Assembly: GCF_000968375.1 (NCBI RefSeq)
Contig: NZ_CP009933.1
Location: forward strand, 372,001 to 436,000
Source of the DNA: Clostridium scatologenes
GTDB taxonomy: Bacteria > Bacillota > Clostridia > Clostridiales > Clostridiaceae
DNA length: 64,000 nucleotides
Reading direction: 5' to 3'
The notes beneath the pieces were generated by a model. The model saw only the letters and a list, made by a program, of their open reading frames with translations, was not told the DNA's origin and ran no database searches. A program made the position numbers and the translations under genes. Shown piece after piece: positions 52,253-61,634 of the stretch. Position 1 is the first letter of the stretch. The number at the start of each line of letters is the position of its first letter.

Positions 52253-53836
52253 TTAATACTTAATTTGTTGAAGATTTTTGCTAAAATTTTGACCTGTTTT
52301 AGTATTAGCAAGGCCCCCTAAACATGTACATCTCAGCTCTCTTGGAAGCATTTTTCCAACGCTGTACATTGAATTAATTACTTCATCTAATGGAATGACT
52401 TCTTTAACTCCTGCAAGAGCCATATTTGCACATGAAACTGCATTAGAGGCTGCCATTATATTTCTAGTCATGCAAGGTATTTCTGCAAGTCCTGCTACTG
52501 GATCACACACTAAACCTAATACATTTTGTAGTGCTATAGAAGCTGCAGTAATTGATTGTTGAATTGTTCCTCCAGCAAGGTAGACTATACCAGCAGCAGC
52601 CATGCAGGAAGCAGAACCACATTCAGCCTGACATCCACAGGTTTCAGCAGCAAAAGTAGCATGAGATGCAATAAGTGCTCCTATAAGTCCTGAACAAAAT
52701 AATGCTTTGATACAGCTTTCATCATCTAAGTCTATTTCTTCACATATAGAAATTAGTGTGCCAGGTATTATACCGCAAGATCCTGCAGTTGGAGCAGCAG
52801 TAATAACTCCCATAGAACTACTTGTTTCCATACAGGACATGGAGTAATATATTATTTTATTTAAAACACCAATGTTTATCAAACGTCCTTCGGCTTCAGC
52901 TTTTTTAACCAAGTGAGCTTGATGTTGTAAAATATATGGCATTTTAGCATTTCCATAAAGCCCTTTTTTAATTGACTCTTTCATTATTTTAAGTATGTAT
53001 GTCATCTTATATATAGCTTCTTCTTTAGTGATATTTCCTCTGGTACATTCATAAAACACAGCAGCTTCAAATAAATCCTTATTCTCTTTTTTTGCATATT
53101 TTAATATTTCTTTAGTGTTATTAAAGGGTACTGAACAGTTTTTTCTGGATAGTATGGGTAAAATTGGTGAAATCAATTTTGCATAATCTAAAGGAGTAAT
53201 TTTTTTAATTTTATCAAGAATTTCTTTAGACAGTTCTTTAGATAATTTAATATTGATCAATATTCCTTGGGGATTTTCAAAAGTATTCACATACTCTGGT
53301 TCAATATAATTTTCTTTTAATATTTTCAAAATTGTTTTATAATAATCCTCTTTGTAAGAATTGAATATTAAAATAAGCTCATAAAAATCTCCGCAAATTG
53401 AAATATTATAGCCATTAAATTCAATTAATTCTACCATTCCACCACCTGTTGAAACACCTGTGATATAGAATTTATTATTATTGATATCTGTTAACACAAG
53501 CTTTACTGTATTAGGATGTAGTGCATCAAAATTAGTTATGTTGAATGAGATTTTTATCCTGCGTTTTTTCGCTTCATTTAAAGAATTAATTATTCTTGCA
53601 TCTTCAGGCTCCCAACCTAAAAGACCTCCAACGAGGCCCTTATCACTTCTTTGACCTTTATAAGTCATAGCAAAGGAACCTTTAGTTTCGAAATATATGT
53701 CTGCTTTGGATAAATCGTTTACAAGAAACTGCTTAGAAAGCTTACCTATTCTAGTGGGGCCGGCTGTGTGAGAACTGGAAGGACCTGTCATGACTGGTCC
53801 AATGACGTCGTTAAAAATACTGACAAATTTATTCAT
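52253..53836 (-). CDS. sdaA: L-serine dehydratase, single-chain Fe-S type (beta and alpha fused)
   Basis: 527 residues. The N-terminal half is the beta (ACT/regulatory-like) domain with G-P-S-S-S-H-T-A-G-P-T-R-I-G near residue 20. The C-terminal half is the catalytic alpha domain: S-C-G-I-I-P-G-T-L-I-S, C-G-C-Q-A-E-C-G-S-A-S-C-M-A-A-A-G, and C-D-P-V-A-G-L-A-E-I-P-C-M with cysteines for the 4Fe-4S cluster. It deaminates L-serine to pyruvate and ammonia. Fused chains are known, while many clostridia use separate SdaAA/SdaAB. The TetR gene lies 72 bases upstream and could control it. Confidence 0.93.
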   Translation of the reverse strand: MNKFVSIFNDVIGPVMTGPSSSHTAGPTRIGKLSKQFLVNDLSKADIYFETKGSFAMTYKGQRSDKGLVGGLLGWEPEDARIINSLNEAKKRRIKISFNITNFDALHPNTVKLVLTDINNNKFYITGVSTGGGMVELIEFNGYNISICGDFYELILIFNSYKEDYYKTILKILKENYIEPEYVNTFENPQGILINIKLSKELSKEILDKIKKITPLDYAKLISPILPILSRKNCSVPFNNTKEILKYAKKENKDLFEAAVFYECTRGNITKEEAIYKMTYILKIMKESIKKGLYGNAKMPYILQHQAHLVKKAEAEGRLINIGVLNKIIYYSMSCMETSSSMGVITAAPTAGSCGIIPGTLISICEEIDLDDESCIKALFCSGLIGALIASHATFAAETCGCQAECGSASCMAAAGIVYLAGGTIQQSITAASIALQNVLGLVCDPVAGLAEIPCMTRNIMAASNAVSCANMALAGVKEVIPLDEVINSMYSVGKMLPRELRCTCLGGLANTKTGQNFSKNLQQIKY

Positions 53837-53908
53837 TGTAGTTCATCTCCAATCAATCTTGAAAATATAATATTTTACTGTAGCTAAAATAGATACTATA
53901 TATAAAGT

Positions 53909-54451
53909 TTAAAGCATTTTAACAAGAATGTCAGCCATATCTTTAGGGGAATTTTTCATATCATCCTTAAGCCATTGTTGTACAACCCCAATACAGCCTG
54001 ATATAGCAAAAGGCATACAATACTTAGCTTCTACTGCTGATGATGTATCATCTAGAGGAATTTTACAGTGTTTTATAGCATCTTTAAGTTTTTCTATAAA
54101 AGTATATTCGCCACTTTGGCAAAGAAATATTTCAAACATTTCACTATTATTTTGTACAAACTCAAATAGATAGATAAAAAAATGGAATAAATCATCATAA
54201 GTAGAAGCTTCTTTTGAAAATTTGTCATAAGTTTCGCTGAAATCGTTGATGAGTTCACTTTCTATTTTATCTACCATATCAAATATGTCCTTGTAATAAA
54301 GATAAAAAGTTGATCTATTAACATCAGCTAAATCAGTAAGTTCTTTTACTGTAATATTATTAATTTTCTTTTTAGACATGAGTTTTGTTAAGGCTTGAAG
54401 TAAGGTTCGTTTTGTTTTTCTTATACGCCTATCGAGCTTCTTTTCTTCCAT
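53909..54451 (-). CDS. TetR/AcrR-family transcriptional regulator
   Basis: 180 residues. The N-terminal HTH is typical (R-R-I-R-K-T-K-R-T-L-L-Q-A-L-T-K-L-M-S-K-K-K-I-N, V-K-E-L-T-D-L-A-D-V-N-R-S-T-F-Y-L-Y-Y), followed by a ligand-binding domain of about 120 residues. The position 72 bases upstream of the L-serine dehydratase gene and on the same strand suggests a short operon or control of the enzyme by an unknown ligand. Confidence 0.9.
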   Translation of the reverse strand: MEEKKLDRRIRKTKRTLLQALTKLMSKKKINNITVKELTDLADVNRSTFYLYYKDIFDMVDKIESELINDFSETYDKFSKEASTYDDLFHFFIYLFEFVQNNSEMFEIFLCQSGEYTFIEKLKDAIKHCKIPLDDTSSAVEAKYCMPFAISGCIGVVQQWLKDDMKNSPKDMADILVKML

Positions 54452-55197
54452 AATTAAACCTCCAGAAAGAATATTCTTATCTTAAATGGATTAATGATTA
54501 AAATTATACTATATACATTCTATAATAAACACATGTCGATAAAAATACAAGTGTTTTATATCAATATAAATCATACAAAAAGCAATTATGATTTGAAAAT
54601 AATTTTTTATTGAGTATAGAAGTTGTGTATCATTACATATTGCAACACTATCTGCTATTTTACAACACACAATATTAAATATCTATAGAAAATTTTAGGA
54701 TAACGTTTCCTGTTAAAAAGTTACATAAAACTGATGCTTTTAGTAGAATCAAATTTAAATATTATAATGGCTAATCAAAGGATTAGAATATTATAAAGGT
54801 TGTGATTTTTGTGTAATCATATAAATTGGTATATTGCTTGCACAGCTGAAAATACCTATGGTGCCTAGAAATTTAAGAAATTTATAATTTATTTAATTAG
54901 GGGGAGAAATGCATGTAGACTTATAAGAATTTAAGGTATTACATAATATCCTTACTTTAATGAATATAATTCTTAAAAAAATTTAAAAACTTGTTGACAT
55001 TATAGAAATCGTTTTATATAATAAAGACATAGAAAACGTTCCCTATCAAAATATGACATAATTTTGATAAAATTGTTTTATATTAAAAATATTGGAATAA
55101 AGGTAATGCAATAAATTGTTTTTGTGAAAAATGTAATGTCAAAAGTTTTGAAAAGGGTTTGTTTGAAAAAATTATTTACAAATGGAGGAATTTAATA
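54452..55197. promoter_or_regulatory. Long regulatory region before aldolase copy A, with promoter and LacI-type operators
   Basis: No gene in 746 bases. A full-consensus promoter has TTGACA at 54994-54999 and TATAAT at 55017-55022 (17-base spacer). The spacer holds GAAATCGTTTTAT (centred near 55009), and AGAAAACGTTCCCTA lies at 55031-55045 around the start site. A further AACGTT site lies at 54697-54712, about 300 bases upstream. The sites share the AACGTT core used by LacI-family repressors. The same layout appears before copy B (61139-61487). Confidence 0.7.
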
Positions 55198-56142
55198 ATG
55201 AAAAGAGAATGGGGCGGAATATATCCAGCAATAATGGTACCACTAAATGATGATTATTCAATCAATGAGAAGGAGTTCAACAATTATATAGATTGGTTAC
55301 TTCAATATGCTGACAAAGGAATAGCAGGATTAGTTACAAATGGACATACTGGAGAAATAACAGGATTTTCAAATGAAGAAAGAGCACATGTTACAAAGTT
55401 AGCAGCTGACAGAGTTAAAGGTAAAGTTAAGATCATTTCAGGAGTTTGTGCAGAAGGAACTTTTGATGCTATAAACCAAGCTAAAGCAGCAGAAGCAGCA
55501 GGAGCAGATGGAATTTTACTTATGCCACCACACTTATGGTTAAGATTTGGTATTAAACCAGAAGGAGCTCTTAAATTTGTAAAAGATGTTGCAGAAGCTA
55601 TAAATATAAAGATATTTATACATCTTTATCCTTCAAATACAAAATCATTTTATCCAATAGATTTATTATTAGAAATGTGCAAAATTCCTAATGTTGTAGC
55701 CGTTAAGATGGGAACTAGAGACATGCCTCTATATGAAAGAGATGTACGTATATTAAGAGAAAAAACACCTGAAACAACATTACTTACTTGCCACGATGAA
55801 AATGTTTTATCAACAATGATTCAAGGACTTGATGGAGCATTAATAGGTTTCTCAGGATGCGTACCAGAATTAATAACTGCTTTATTTAAAGCTGTTCAAA
55901 ACGAAGATTTAAAAGAAGCTAAAAAGGTTAATGAAAAATTATTTGCAGCAGCACAAGGTATCTACGGAATAGGAGAACCTACAGGAGAAGCTCATGCAAG
56001 AATGAAAGAATTCTTAGTACAGCGTAAAGTATTCACATCACCATTGATGAGACCACCTCTAATGCCTTTAGATCAACATGAAATAGATGTAGTTACTAAA
56101 GCATTAGCTGATTCAGGTGTTGAAAAAGTTAATTTAGTTTAA
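55198..56142 (+). CDS. DapA-superfamily (DHDPS/NAL-type) aldolase, copy A
   Basis: 314 residues. The Schiff-base lysine is K170 (V-V-A-V-K-M-G), and Y144 (H-L-Y-P-S-N) takes the place of the proton-relay tyrosine. The pyruvate-binding G-T-T-G-E of DHDPS is replaced by N-G-H-T-G-E, so lysine biosynthesis is unlikely. Members of this superfamily split or join pyruvate or 2-oxo acids with aldehydes in catabolism of sugar acids, sialic acid or aromatic compounds. ATG 55198 follows GGAGGA. The protein differs from copy B (61635) at only residues 4, 65 and 292. Repression by the nearby LacI protein is likely. Confidence 0.85.
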   Translation: MKREWGGIYPAIMVPLNDDYSINEKEFNNYIDWLLQYADKGIAGLVTNGHTGEITGFSNEERAHVTKLAADRVKGKVKIISGVCAEGTFDAINQAKAAEAAGADGILLMPPHLWLRFGIKPEGALKFVKDVAEAINIKIFIHLYPSNTKSFYPIDLLLEMCKIPNVVAVKMGTRDMPLYERDVRILREKTPETTLLTCHDENVLSTMIQGLDGALIGFSGCVPELITALFKAVQNEDLKEAKKVNEKLFAAAQGIYGIGEPTGEAHARMKEFLVQRKVFTSPLMRPPLMPLDQHEIDVVTKALADSGVEKVNLV

Positions 56143-56151
56143 TTTGATAAT

Positions 56152-56183
56152 ATATGCGTTTCTTAGTATTAAGAAACGCATAT
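56152..56183 (+). other. Intercistronic hairpin between aldolase and transporter, copy A
   Basis: A perfect 14-bp stem (56152-56165 with 56170-56183) with a 4-base loop starts 10 bases after the aldolase stop. There is no T-run, so it is not a standard terminator. The homologous hairpin in copy B keeps the pairing with a compensatory base change. It probably protects the aldolase transcript or lowers transporter expression. Confidence 0.7.
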
Positions 56184-56257
56184 TAAATTAATATAATAGG
56201 TAAACGATGTCACTATATTGTGCTTTTAGCATGATAAAAAAGAAAGGACAGATTAGT

Positions 56258-57631
56258 ATGAGTCAAAGTTCAAGTGCGTTAGCTTCAGATTACAATTCTT
56301 CAATAGATCGCTATTCAGAGCTTCTTGCACGTATGGAAAGTGTACCTTTTTCACGATGGCACATCAAATCCCGTGTTATTGTAGGTACTGCTTCTTTTTT
56401 TGATGGATATGGTGCTTTATCACTTGCATATGCACTGCCAGTATTAATTAGTTTATGGCATTTAAATACTGCTCAATCGGGTATGTTAATTGCAGCAGGA
56501 TATTTAGGCCAAGCAGTAGGTGCAATAATTTTTGGTGTTATAGCAGAACGTTTTGGTCGTGTATTTGGTATAAAAGCTTCTATGTTTATGATGTCTGTAA
56601 TGGGAATTGCATGTATGTTTGCTGGCAATTATACTGCATTATTTATATTACGATTCCTGCAGGGAATTGGACTTGGCGGTGAAGTCCCTGTTGCTGCCAC
56701 ATATATAAATGAATTATCAGCAGCACATGGGCGTGGAAAGTTTTTTATGATATTTGAGATAATATTTCCTGTTAGTTTGATGCTAACTGCACAACTTGGA
56801 GCTGTGATTGTACCAAGTCTTGGTTGGAAATGGTTATTTTTATTGGGCGGTGTAGTAGGACTAATTCTCTTACCACTTTTCTTTATGCTTAGAGAATCAC
56901 CACGTTGGTTAATTTCTAAAGGAAAATTCGATGAAGCTGAACGTATCATTGAAGAACTGGAAGCAAGTACAGATAAGCGTTTACCTGTAAATATGGATGC
57001 AAAAAAGCCAACTGTAAAAGCTAACTGGAAAGAAATATTTTCTCCATTTTACCGCTTTAGAACATTGATTGTATGGATATTATGGTTTTCAGCATACTTC
57101 ATATCTAATGGCTTAAATAACTGGCTGCCTAGTTTATACAAAACTGTTTATAAACTTCCGCTTAAAGAATCTTTATATGCAGCATCAGTTACAAATGTTC
57201 TTCAAGTAATTATGGTATTAGCCTGTGCATTTCTTATTGATAAAGTTGGACGTAAGAGATGGGCAACTTTTGCTTTCATTGCAGCTGGTTGTTTACTTTT
57301 AGTGCTTTTCCTTACTGGAGCAAAATCTGCAAAAAGTGTTATGTATTTAGGATCATCAGCTTATGGTGTTATAGGATCAATTACTGTTTTGCTTTATTTA
57401 TATACTCCAGAAATATATCCTACAAGGATGAGAGCTATTGGAACAGCATTTGCTACAACGTGGTTACGTCTGGCTTCTGCAATAGGTCCTATGATAATTG
57501 GAATTGTATTAGATGCTAAAGGAATTTCATATGTATTTGTTGGGTTTGCAGTTATTTGCATTATAGGCTCAGTAGTAGCTACAAGAATGATCGAAACAAG
57601 TGGAAAAGCATTGGAGGACATTGCACCTTAA
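56258..57631 (+). CDS. MFS transporter, aromatic acid/sugar acid:H+ symporter (AAHS-like), copy A
   Basis: 457 residues, about 12 helices. TM1 reads F-F-D-G-Y-G-A-L-S-L-A-Y-A-L-P; AAHS transporters such as PcaK have D-G-x-D here, and copy A has Gly at the second Asp position. Other motifs are G-V-I-A-E-R-F-G-R-V-F-G (motif A), R-F-L-Q-G-I-G-L-G-G-E-V-P (TM4), and R-E-S-P-R-W-L after TM6. The start is at ATG 56258, with AAAGGACA upstream. It is co-transcribed with the aldolase through the hairpin. The substrate is likely an organic acid fed to that aldolase. Confidence 0.87.
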   Translation: MSQSSSALASDYNSSIDRYSELLARMESVPFSRWHIKSRVIVGTASFFDGYGALSLAYALPVLISLWHLNTAQSGMLIAAGYLGQAVGAIIFGVIAERFGRVFGIKASMFMMSVMGIACMFAGNYTALFILRFLQGIGLGGEVPVAATYINELSAAHGRGKFFMIFEIIFPVSLMLTAQLGAVIVPSLGWKWLFLLGGVVGLILLPLFFMLRESPRWLISKGKFDEAERIIEELEASTDKRLPVNMDAKKPTVKANWKEIFSPFYRFRTLIVWILWFSAYFISNGLNNWLPSLYKTVYKLPLKESLYAASVTNVLQVIMVLACAFLIDKVGRKRWATFAFIAAGCLLLVLFLTGAKSAKSVMYLGSSAYGVIGSITVLLYLYTPEIYPTRMRAIGTAFATTWLRLASAIGPMIIGIVLDAKGISYVFVGFAVICIIGSVVATRMIETSGKALEDIAP

Positions 57632-57668
57632 ATGAATATTAATTTAATATTTCATATAAGTAAGATGA

Positions 57669-57727
57669 GTACACATATCATCATACACATTCGTCCGATA
57701 TGTGTATGATGATGTGTGTATTTTTAG
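57669..57727 (+). terminator. Terminator of the aldolase/MFS operon copy A
   Basis: A long near-perfect stem of about 21 bp (TACACATATCATCATACACAT side with its complement, one mismatch) and a T5 run. Confidence 0.8.
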
Positions 57728-57831
57728 ATTATTAATATATATTTGTAAGTACAAAATTTTAAATTCATCAAATATTTCTGCAAATAAAACGCATAGTATG
57801 CTGAAATGGATGAAAAGGGAGGACAATAACT

Positions 57832-59013
57832 ATGAATGTAAAAGAAAAGTCTTTAAAATTACATAAAGAAAAAAGAGGAAAAATAGAAATTGTGGGTACT
57901 ATGCCTGTGGCCAATAGCACAGATTTAGCAGTGGCATATACTCCTGGAGTAGCTGAGCCTTGTTTGGAAATAGCTAAAAATAAAAATAATGCATATCAGT
58001 ATACAATGAAAGGAAAAACTGTTGCTGTAATTACAAATGGAACGGCAGTTCTTGGCTTGGGCAATATTGGACCGGAAGCAGGACTTCCAGTAGTAGAAGG
58101 TAAAGCATTATTGTTAAAAAGGTTTGGGAATGTTGACGCTATTCCTATAAGTTTAGACTCTATGGATCCAGATGATATAGTGAACACTATAAAGAATATT
58201 GCTCCAGGCTTTGGCGGAATACATTTAGAAGATATTAAGGCACCAGAATGTTTTTATATTGAAAATAAATTGAAAGAATTGCTGGATATACCAGTGTATC
58301 ATGATGATCAGCATGGAACTGCAATTGCAGTGCTGGCAGGTTTATATAACGCTTTAAAATTAGTTGACAAAGATATAGAAGAAGTAAAGGTTGTTATAAA
58401 TGGTGCAGGGGCATCTGGTATTGCTACAGCTAAACTTTTGATGTCAGCTGGAGTTAAAAATATAGTTTTATGTGATATAAATGGAGCACTTGTTGAAGGT
58501 GATAGTGCTTTAAATGATGCACAAAGTGAGATATCACAAATAACCAATAGAAATTTTGAAAAAGGAACATTAGCAGATGTAATTAGGGCAAAGGATGTAT
58601 TTATAGGCGTTTCAGATGGCAACGCATTAACTAAAGAAATGGTTGAAACGATGAATAAAGACAGTATAGTTTTTGCATTGGCTAATCCTACTCCAGAGAT
58701 AATGCCAGAGCTGGCAAAGGCTGGTGGAGCTAGAGTTATAGCTACAGGAAGATCAGATTTTCCAAATCAAATTAATAATGTATTGGTTTTTCCAGGTTTG
58801 TTTAATGGTGTATTAAAGGTTAGAGCAAAAGAGATATGTGATGAAATGAAGATTGCAGCTGCAAAAGGAATTGCAGACTTAATAAAAGATAGTGAATTAA
58901 CTGAAGATAATATAGTTCCTAGTGTGTTTGATAAAGGTGTTTGTGAAGCTGTTTCAAAGGCAGTAGTAGATACAGCTTGTAAACTTGGTTTGGTTAGAGA
59001 ATATTTAATATAG
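57832..59013 (+). CDS. NAD(P)-dependent malic enzyme
   Basis: 393 residues of the short bacterial malic enzyme type. Motifs are Y-T-P-G-V-A-E-P-C-L-E-I-A near the N-terminus, E-D-I-K-A-P-E-C-F and D-D-Q-H-G-T-A-I (metal/substrate binding), and the Rossmann motif I-N-G-A-G-A-S-G-I-A-T. It converts malate to pyruvate and CO2. It lies between the two aldolase modules, which suggests pyruvate or malate metabolism linked to the imported compound. The ATG follows AAGGGAGGAC. DUF554 follows 53 bases later. Confidence 0.93.
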   Translation: MNVKEKSLKLHKEKRGKIEIVGTMPVANSTDLAVAYTPGVAEPCLEIAKNKNNAYQYTMKGKTVAVITNGTAVLGLGNIGPEAGLPVVEGKALLLKRFGNVDAIPISLDSMDPDDIVNTIKNIAPGFGGIHLEDIKAPECFYIENKLKELLDIPVYHDDQHGTAIAVLAGLYNALKLVDKDIEEVKVVINGAGASGIATAKLLMSAGVKNIVLCDINGALVEGDSALNDAQSEISQITNRNFEKGTLADVIRAKDVFIGVSDGNALTKEMVETMNKDSIVFALANPTPEIMPELAKAGGARVIATGRSDFPNQINNVLVFPGLFNGVLKVRAKEICDEMKIAAAKGIADLIKDSELTEDNIVPSVFDKGVCEAVSKAVVDTACKLGLVREYLI

Positions 59014-59066
59014 AATTTGAACATTTACGACCATAAGCTTCAATAAACGAAAGGAAGATTATTAGT

Positions 59067-59786
59067 ATGCCTATTGGAGTTATAATTAATAGTTTAGCAG
59101 TATTTTTAGGAGGTCTAATTGGAGCGTTTTTAGGAGATAAAATTCCAGAAAGAGCACGTGCAAGTTTACCTTTGACCTCGGGTGTGGCATCTATGGCTAT
59201 GGGGGTAAGCTTAATATTAAAGATGAATGCAATGCCTGCAGTTGTCTTATCATTAATTCTTGGAAGTGCTATAGGTGAGTTTACTAAATTTGAAAATGGA
59301 ATTGAATGGTGTGTTCATCGTGTACGTGGACCAATTGAAAAAATATTTTCTAATAAAGGGACTGTAGATAATCAAAAAGAATTTATGGAAAAGTTTGTTG
59401 GTATAGTAATTTTATTTTGCGCCAGCGGTACGGGAATATTTGGTGCATTGAAAGAGGGAATGACAGGAGATCATTCTATACTAATAACAAAGGCATTCCT
59501 TGACCTTTTTACAGCAGGAATTTTTGCAGCAGCCCTTGGTTATATAGTTTTGACCATATGTGTTCCTCAATTTGTTGTACTAATATGCTTATTTTTTAGT
59601 GCATCAATTATATTGCCAATGACCACACCTGCAATGGTGGCAGATTTTAGTGCCTGTGGTGGCATTATTATGTTGGCAACAGGCTTTCGTATAAGTGGTA
59701 TAAAAGCTTTCCCAATTGCCAATATGTTACCTGCTCTTATACTCGTAATGCCAATATCCTATTTATGGACTGCGCTTGTAAAATAA
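59067..59786 (+). CDS. DUF554 family membrane protein
   Basis: 239 residues with about seven hydrophobic segments. It begins M-P-I-G-V-I-I-N-S-L-A-V-F-L-G-G-L-I-G-A-F-L-G and contains G-E-F-T-K-F-E-N-G-I-E, both typical of DUF554 (YdfK-like) proteins. The function is unknown; some members sit next to transport or metabolic genes. The ATG follows AAAGGAAG. A terminator follows, separating it from the convergent LacI gene. Confidence 0.85.
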   Translation: MPIGVIINSLAVFLGGLIGAFLGDKIPERARASLPLTSGVASMAMGVSLILKMNAMPAVVLSLILGSAIGEFTKFENGIEWCVHRVRGPIEKIFSNKGTVDNQKEFMEKFVGIVILFCASGTGIFGALKEGMTGDHSILITKAFLDLFTAGIFAAALGYIVLTICVPQFVVLICLFFSASIILPMTTPAMVADFSACGGIIMLATGFRISGIKAFPIANMLPALILVMPISYLWTALVK

Positions 59787-59838
59787 AATGTACCCTGCAA
59801 GATAGATTTAAATGTCTATTCTGTAGGGTACATTTTAA
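59785..59838 (+). terminator. Terminator between the DUF554 gene and the LacI gene
   Basis: AAAATGTACCCT pairs with AGGGTACATTTT (12 bp), and an inner AGATAGA/TGTCTAT pairing follows; T-rich tail on the right. It probably serves both converging genes. Confidence 0.8.
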
Positions 59839-59873
59839 TATTCATTTTTTATGTTTAATAAAATACTTTGTGA

Positions 59874-60890
59874 TTAATCCTCCAATGTTCTCACTGAAGC
59901 TCTTTCAAAAATTGATGTATTTAAAGTAATTTCAACTTTTTCTTTCCATTGAGTGATAACATCCACAGCCATTTGGCCCATTTCATAATGAGGAATGGTT
60001 AGTGTGGTAAGAGGAGGAGTCGTATATCTTGCCTCATTTATATCTCCTATACTAATTATAGAAATATCCTTTGGAATGCTAAGTCCATGTTCTCTAATAG
60101 CACTCATAGCTCCAATAGCAATGTTATCATTTGCACAACAAATTGCAGTTATATCACTAACTTTAGAAATTAATGAATTACAGGCTTCGTATCCTCCCTT
60201 TTGTGAGAAATCACTACTAGTAACATAATTCTTATTGTATTCAATGCCAGCAGCATCAATTGATGATTTAAATCCTTTTAGTCTTTCTATGGAAGTAAAT
60301 ACTTTTGATGGTCCTCCCAAAAAAGCTATTTTTTTGTGTCCTCGTTGGATCAAGTACTCTGTAACTTTCTTACCAGCATCGAAGTCATTTATCATTACAT
60401 AGGGGATCTCAATTCCCTGAGGAGCTAAAGAGACAATTTTTAAGCCATACTTTTCATGTCTTAAAAGTTGATTTTCAAGCTTTTTTTTGTAATCTACTTG
60501 ATCAAGTCCTCCACCAGCAAGTATTATGCCTTTTACCCTGTGCTGCCAAAGATGTTCGTGGTATCTCAATTCATCTTCAGGGTTACGACCTGTATTGCAT
60601 ACAAAGGACAAATAACCAAGTTCGCTAGCTCTATTAGTTACGCCATTAGCTATTTCTCCAAAATAAGAATCAGAAATATCTCTTACAATTAAACCTATAA
60701 TATCACTGAATTTTTTCTTTAATCCTTGGGCAGCTTTATTAGGGGTATATTGTAATTCATCAATTACTTTTAATACTTTTTCTCGAGTTTTTGCAGCTAC
60801 TGGATAATCAACATTATTTATTATACGTGAGACAGTGGTAACTGAAACTCCTGCCTGCTTTGCAACATCAATAATAGAAACATTTTTCAT
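59874..60890 (-). CDS. LacI-family transcriptional regulator
   Basis: 338 residues. The HTH reads I-I-D-V-A-K-Q-A-G-V-S-V-T-T-V-S-R-I-I-N-N, then the hinge and a periplasmic-binding-protein-like sensor (I-I-G-L-I-V-R-D-I-S-D-S-Y-F-G, G-I-I-L-A-G-G-G, I-A-F-L-G-G-P, I-C-C-A-N-D-N-I-A-I-G). It is transcribed away from copy B and lies between the two modules. AACGTT-centred palindromes upstream of both aldolases are its likely targets; the inducer is presumably the imported substrate or a product. Confidence 0.92.
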   Translation of the reverse strand: MKNVSIIDVAKQAGVSVTTVSRIINNVDYPVAAKTREKVLKVIDELQYTPNKAAQGLKKKFSDIIGLIVRDISDSYFGEIANGVTNRASELGYLSFVCNTGRNPEDELRYHEHLWQHRVKGIILAGGGLDQVDYKKKLENQLLRHEKYGLKIVSLAPQGIEIPYVMINDFDAGKKVTEYLIQRGHKKIAFLGGPSKVFTSIERLKGFKSSIDAAGIEYNKNYVTSSDFSQKGGYEACNSLISKVSDITAICCANDNIAIGAMSAIREHGLSIPKDISIISIGDINEARYTTPPLTTLTIPHYEMGQMAVDVITQWKEKVEITLNTSIFERASVRTLED

Positions 60891-61634
60891 ATATATACTC
60901 TCCTAAAAAACAAAATGTTTTCTTTAATTTATATTAAAAAGAAATTCATGCTAATTTTTAATCATTTATATTATATACAATTTTTAGTATATTAACAATG
61001 TGTCAAAGATATAGAGTAAAGTAAGAAAACATCTATTCTTTTAAAATATTAATGACAAAGATATTACTGTTTTATGTACCCATATTATAACACTATTTTC
61101 TGTTGCAATGTATAATATTTATAATTTATAGAAAATATCAGAAAACGTTATCTGTAATATTTTAAAGTTATCTGGATATAAATGTTACTTGTTTAATGTT
61201 CCTAAAATTAGATGTTATAAAGATTATGACAATTACTAGATTATTATAAAAAGTTTTTTTGTGTAAATATATATAGTTGATTAGTTAGGAAATACCTTAC
61301 TTTTAATGTGTTTAGAGCTTTTAATATTTCATGATTAGTTTGAAATTAAGTTATTGATATTAACACAAATATGTAAAAAGCAAAATGATATTTTTATTTG
61401 ATCAATATAATTCTTAAAAATTTTCAAAAAACTTATTGACATTACAGAAAACGTTTTATATAATAAAGACATAGAAAACGTTCCCTATCAAAATATGACA
61501 TAATTTTGATAAAGATGCTTTGTTTTAAGAAAGTTAGAATATAGGTGTTGCAATAAGCATTTTTATAAAAATGTAGAGTTAAAGTTTTGAAAAGGATTTG
61601 TTTAAAAAATATTTACAAATGGAGGAATTTAACA
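60891..61634. promoter_or_regulatory. Divergent control region of lacI-like gene and aldolase copy B
   Basis: 744 bases without a gene. CAGAAAACGTTATCTG (61139-61154) is a nearly perfect palindrome. A full-consensus promoter has TTGACA at 61436-61441 and TATAAT at 61459-61464 (17 bases), with AGAAAACGTTTTAT in the spacer (61446-61459) and AGAAAACGTTCCCTA at 61473-61487. This matches the architecture before copy A, including the order of sites. Confidence 0.7.

Noticed and set aside
55198..56142. Dihydrodipicolinate synthase for lysine synthesis (dapA)
   Set aside because: The pyruvate-binding G-T-T-G-E motif is N-G-H-T-G-E, and the context is a LacI-regulated transporter pair, not lysine genes.
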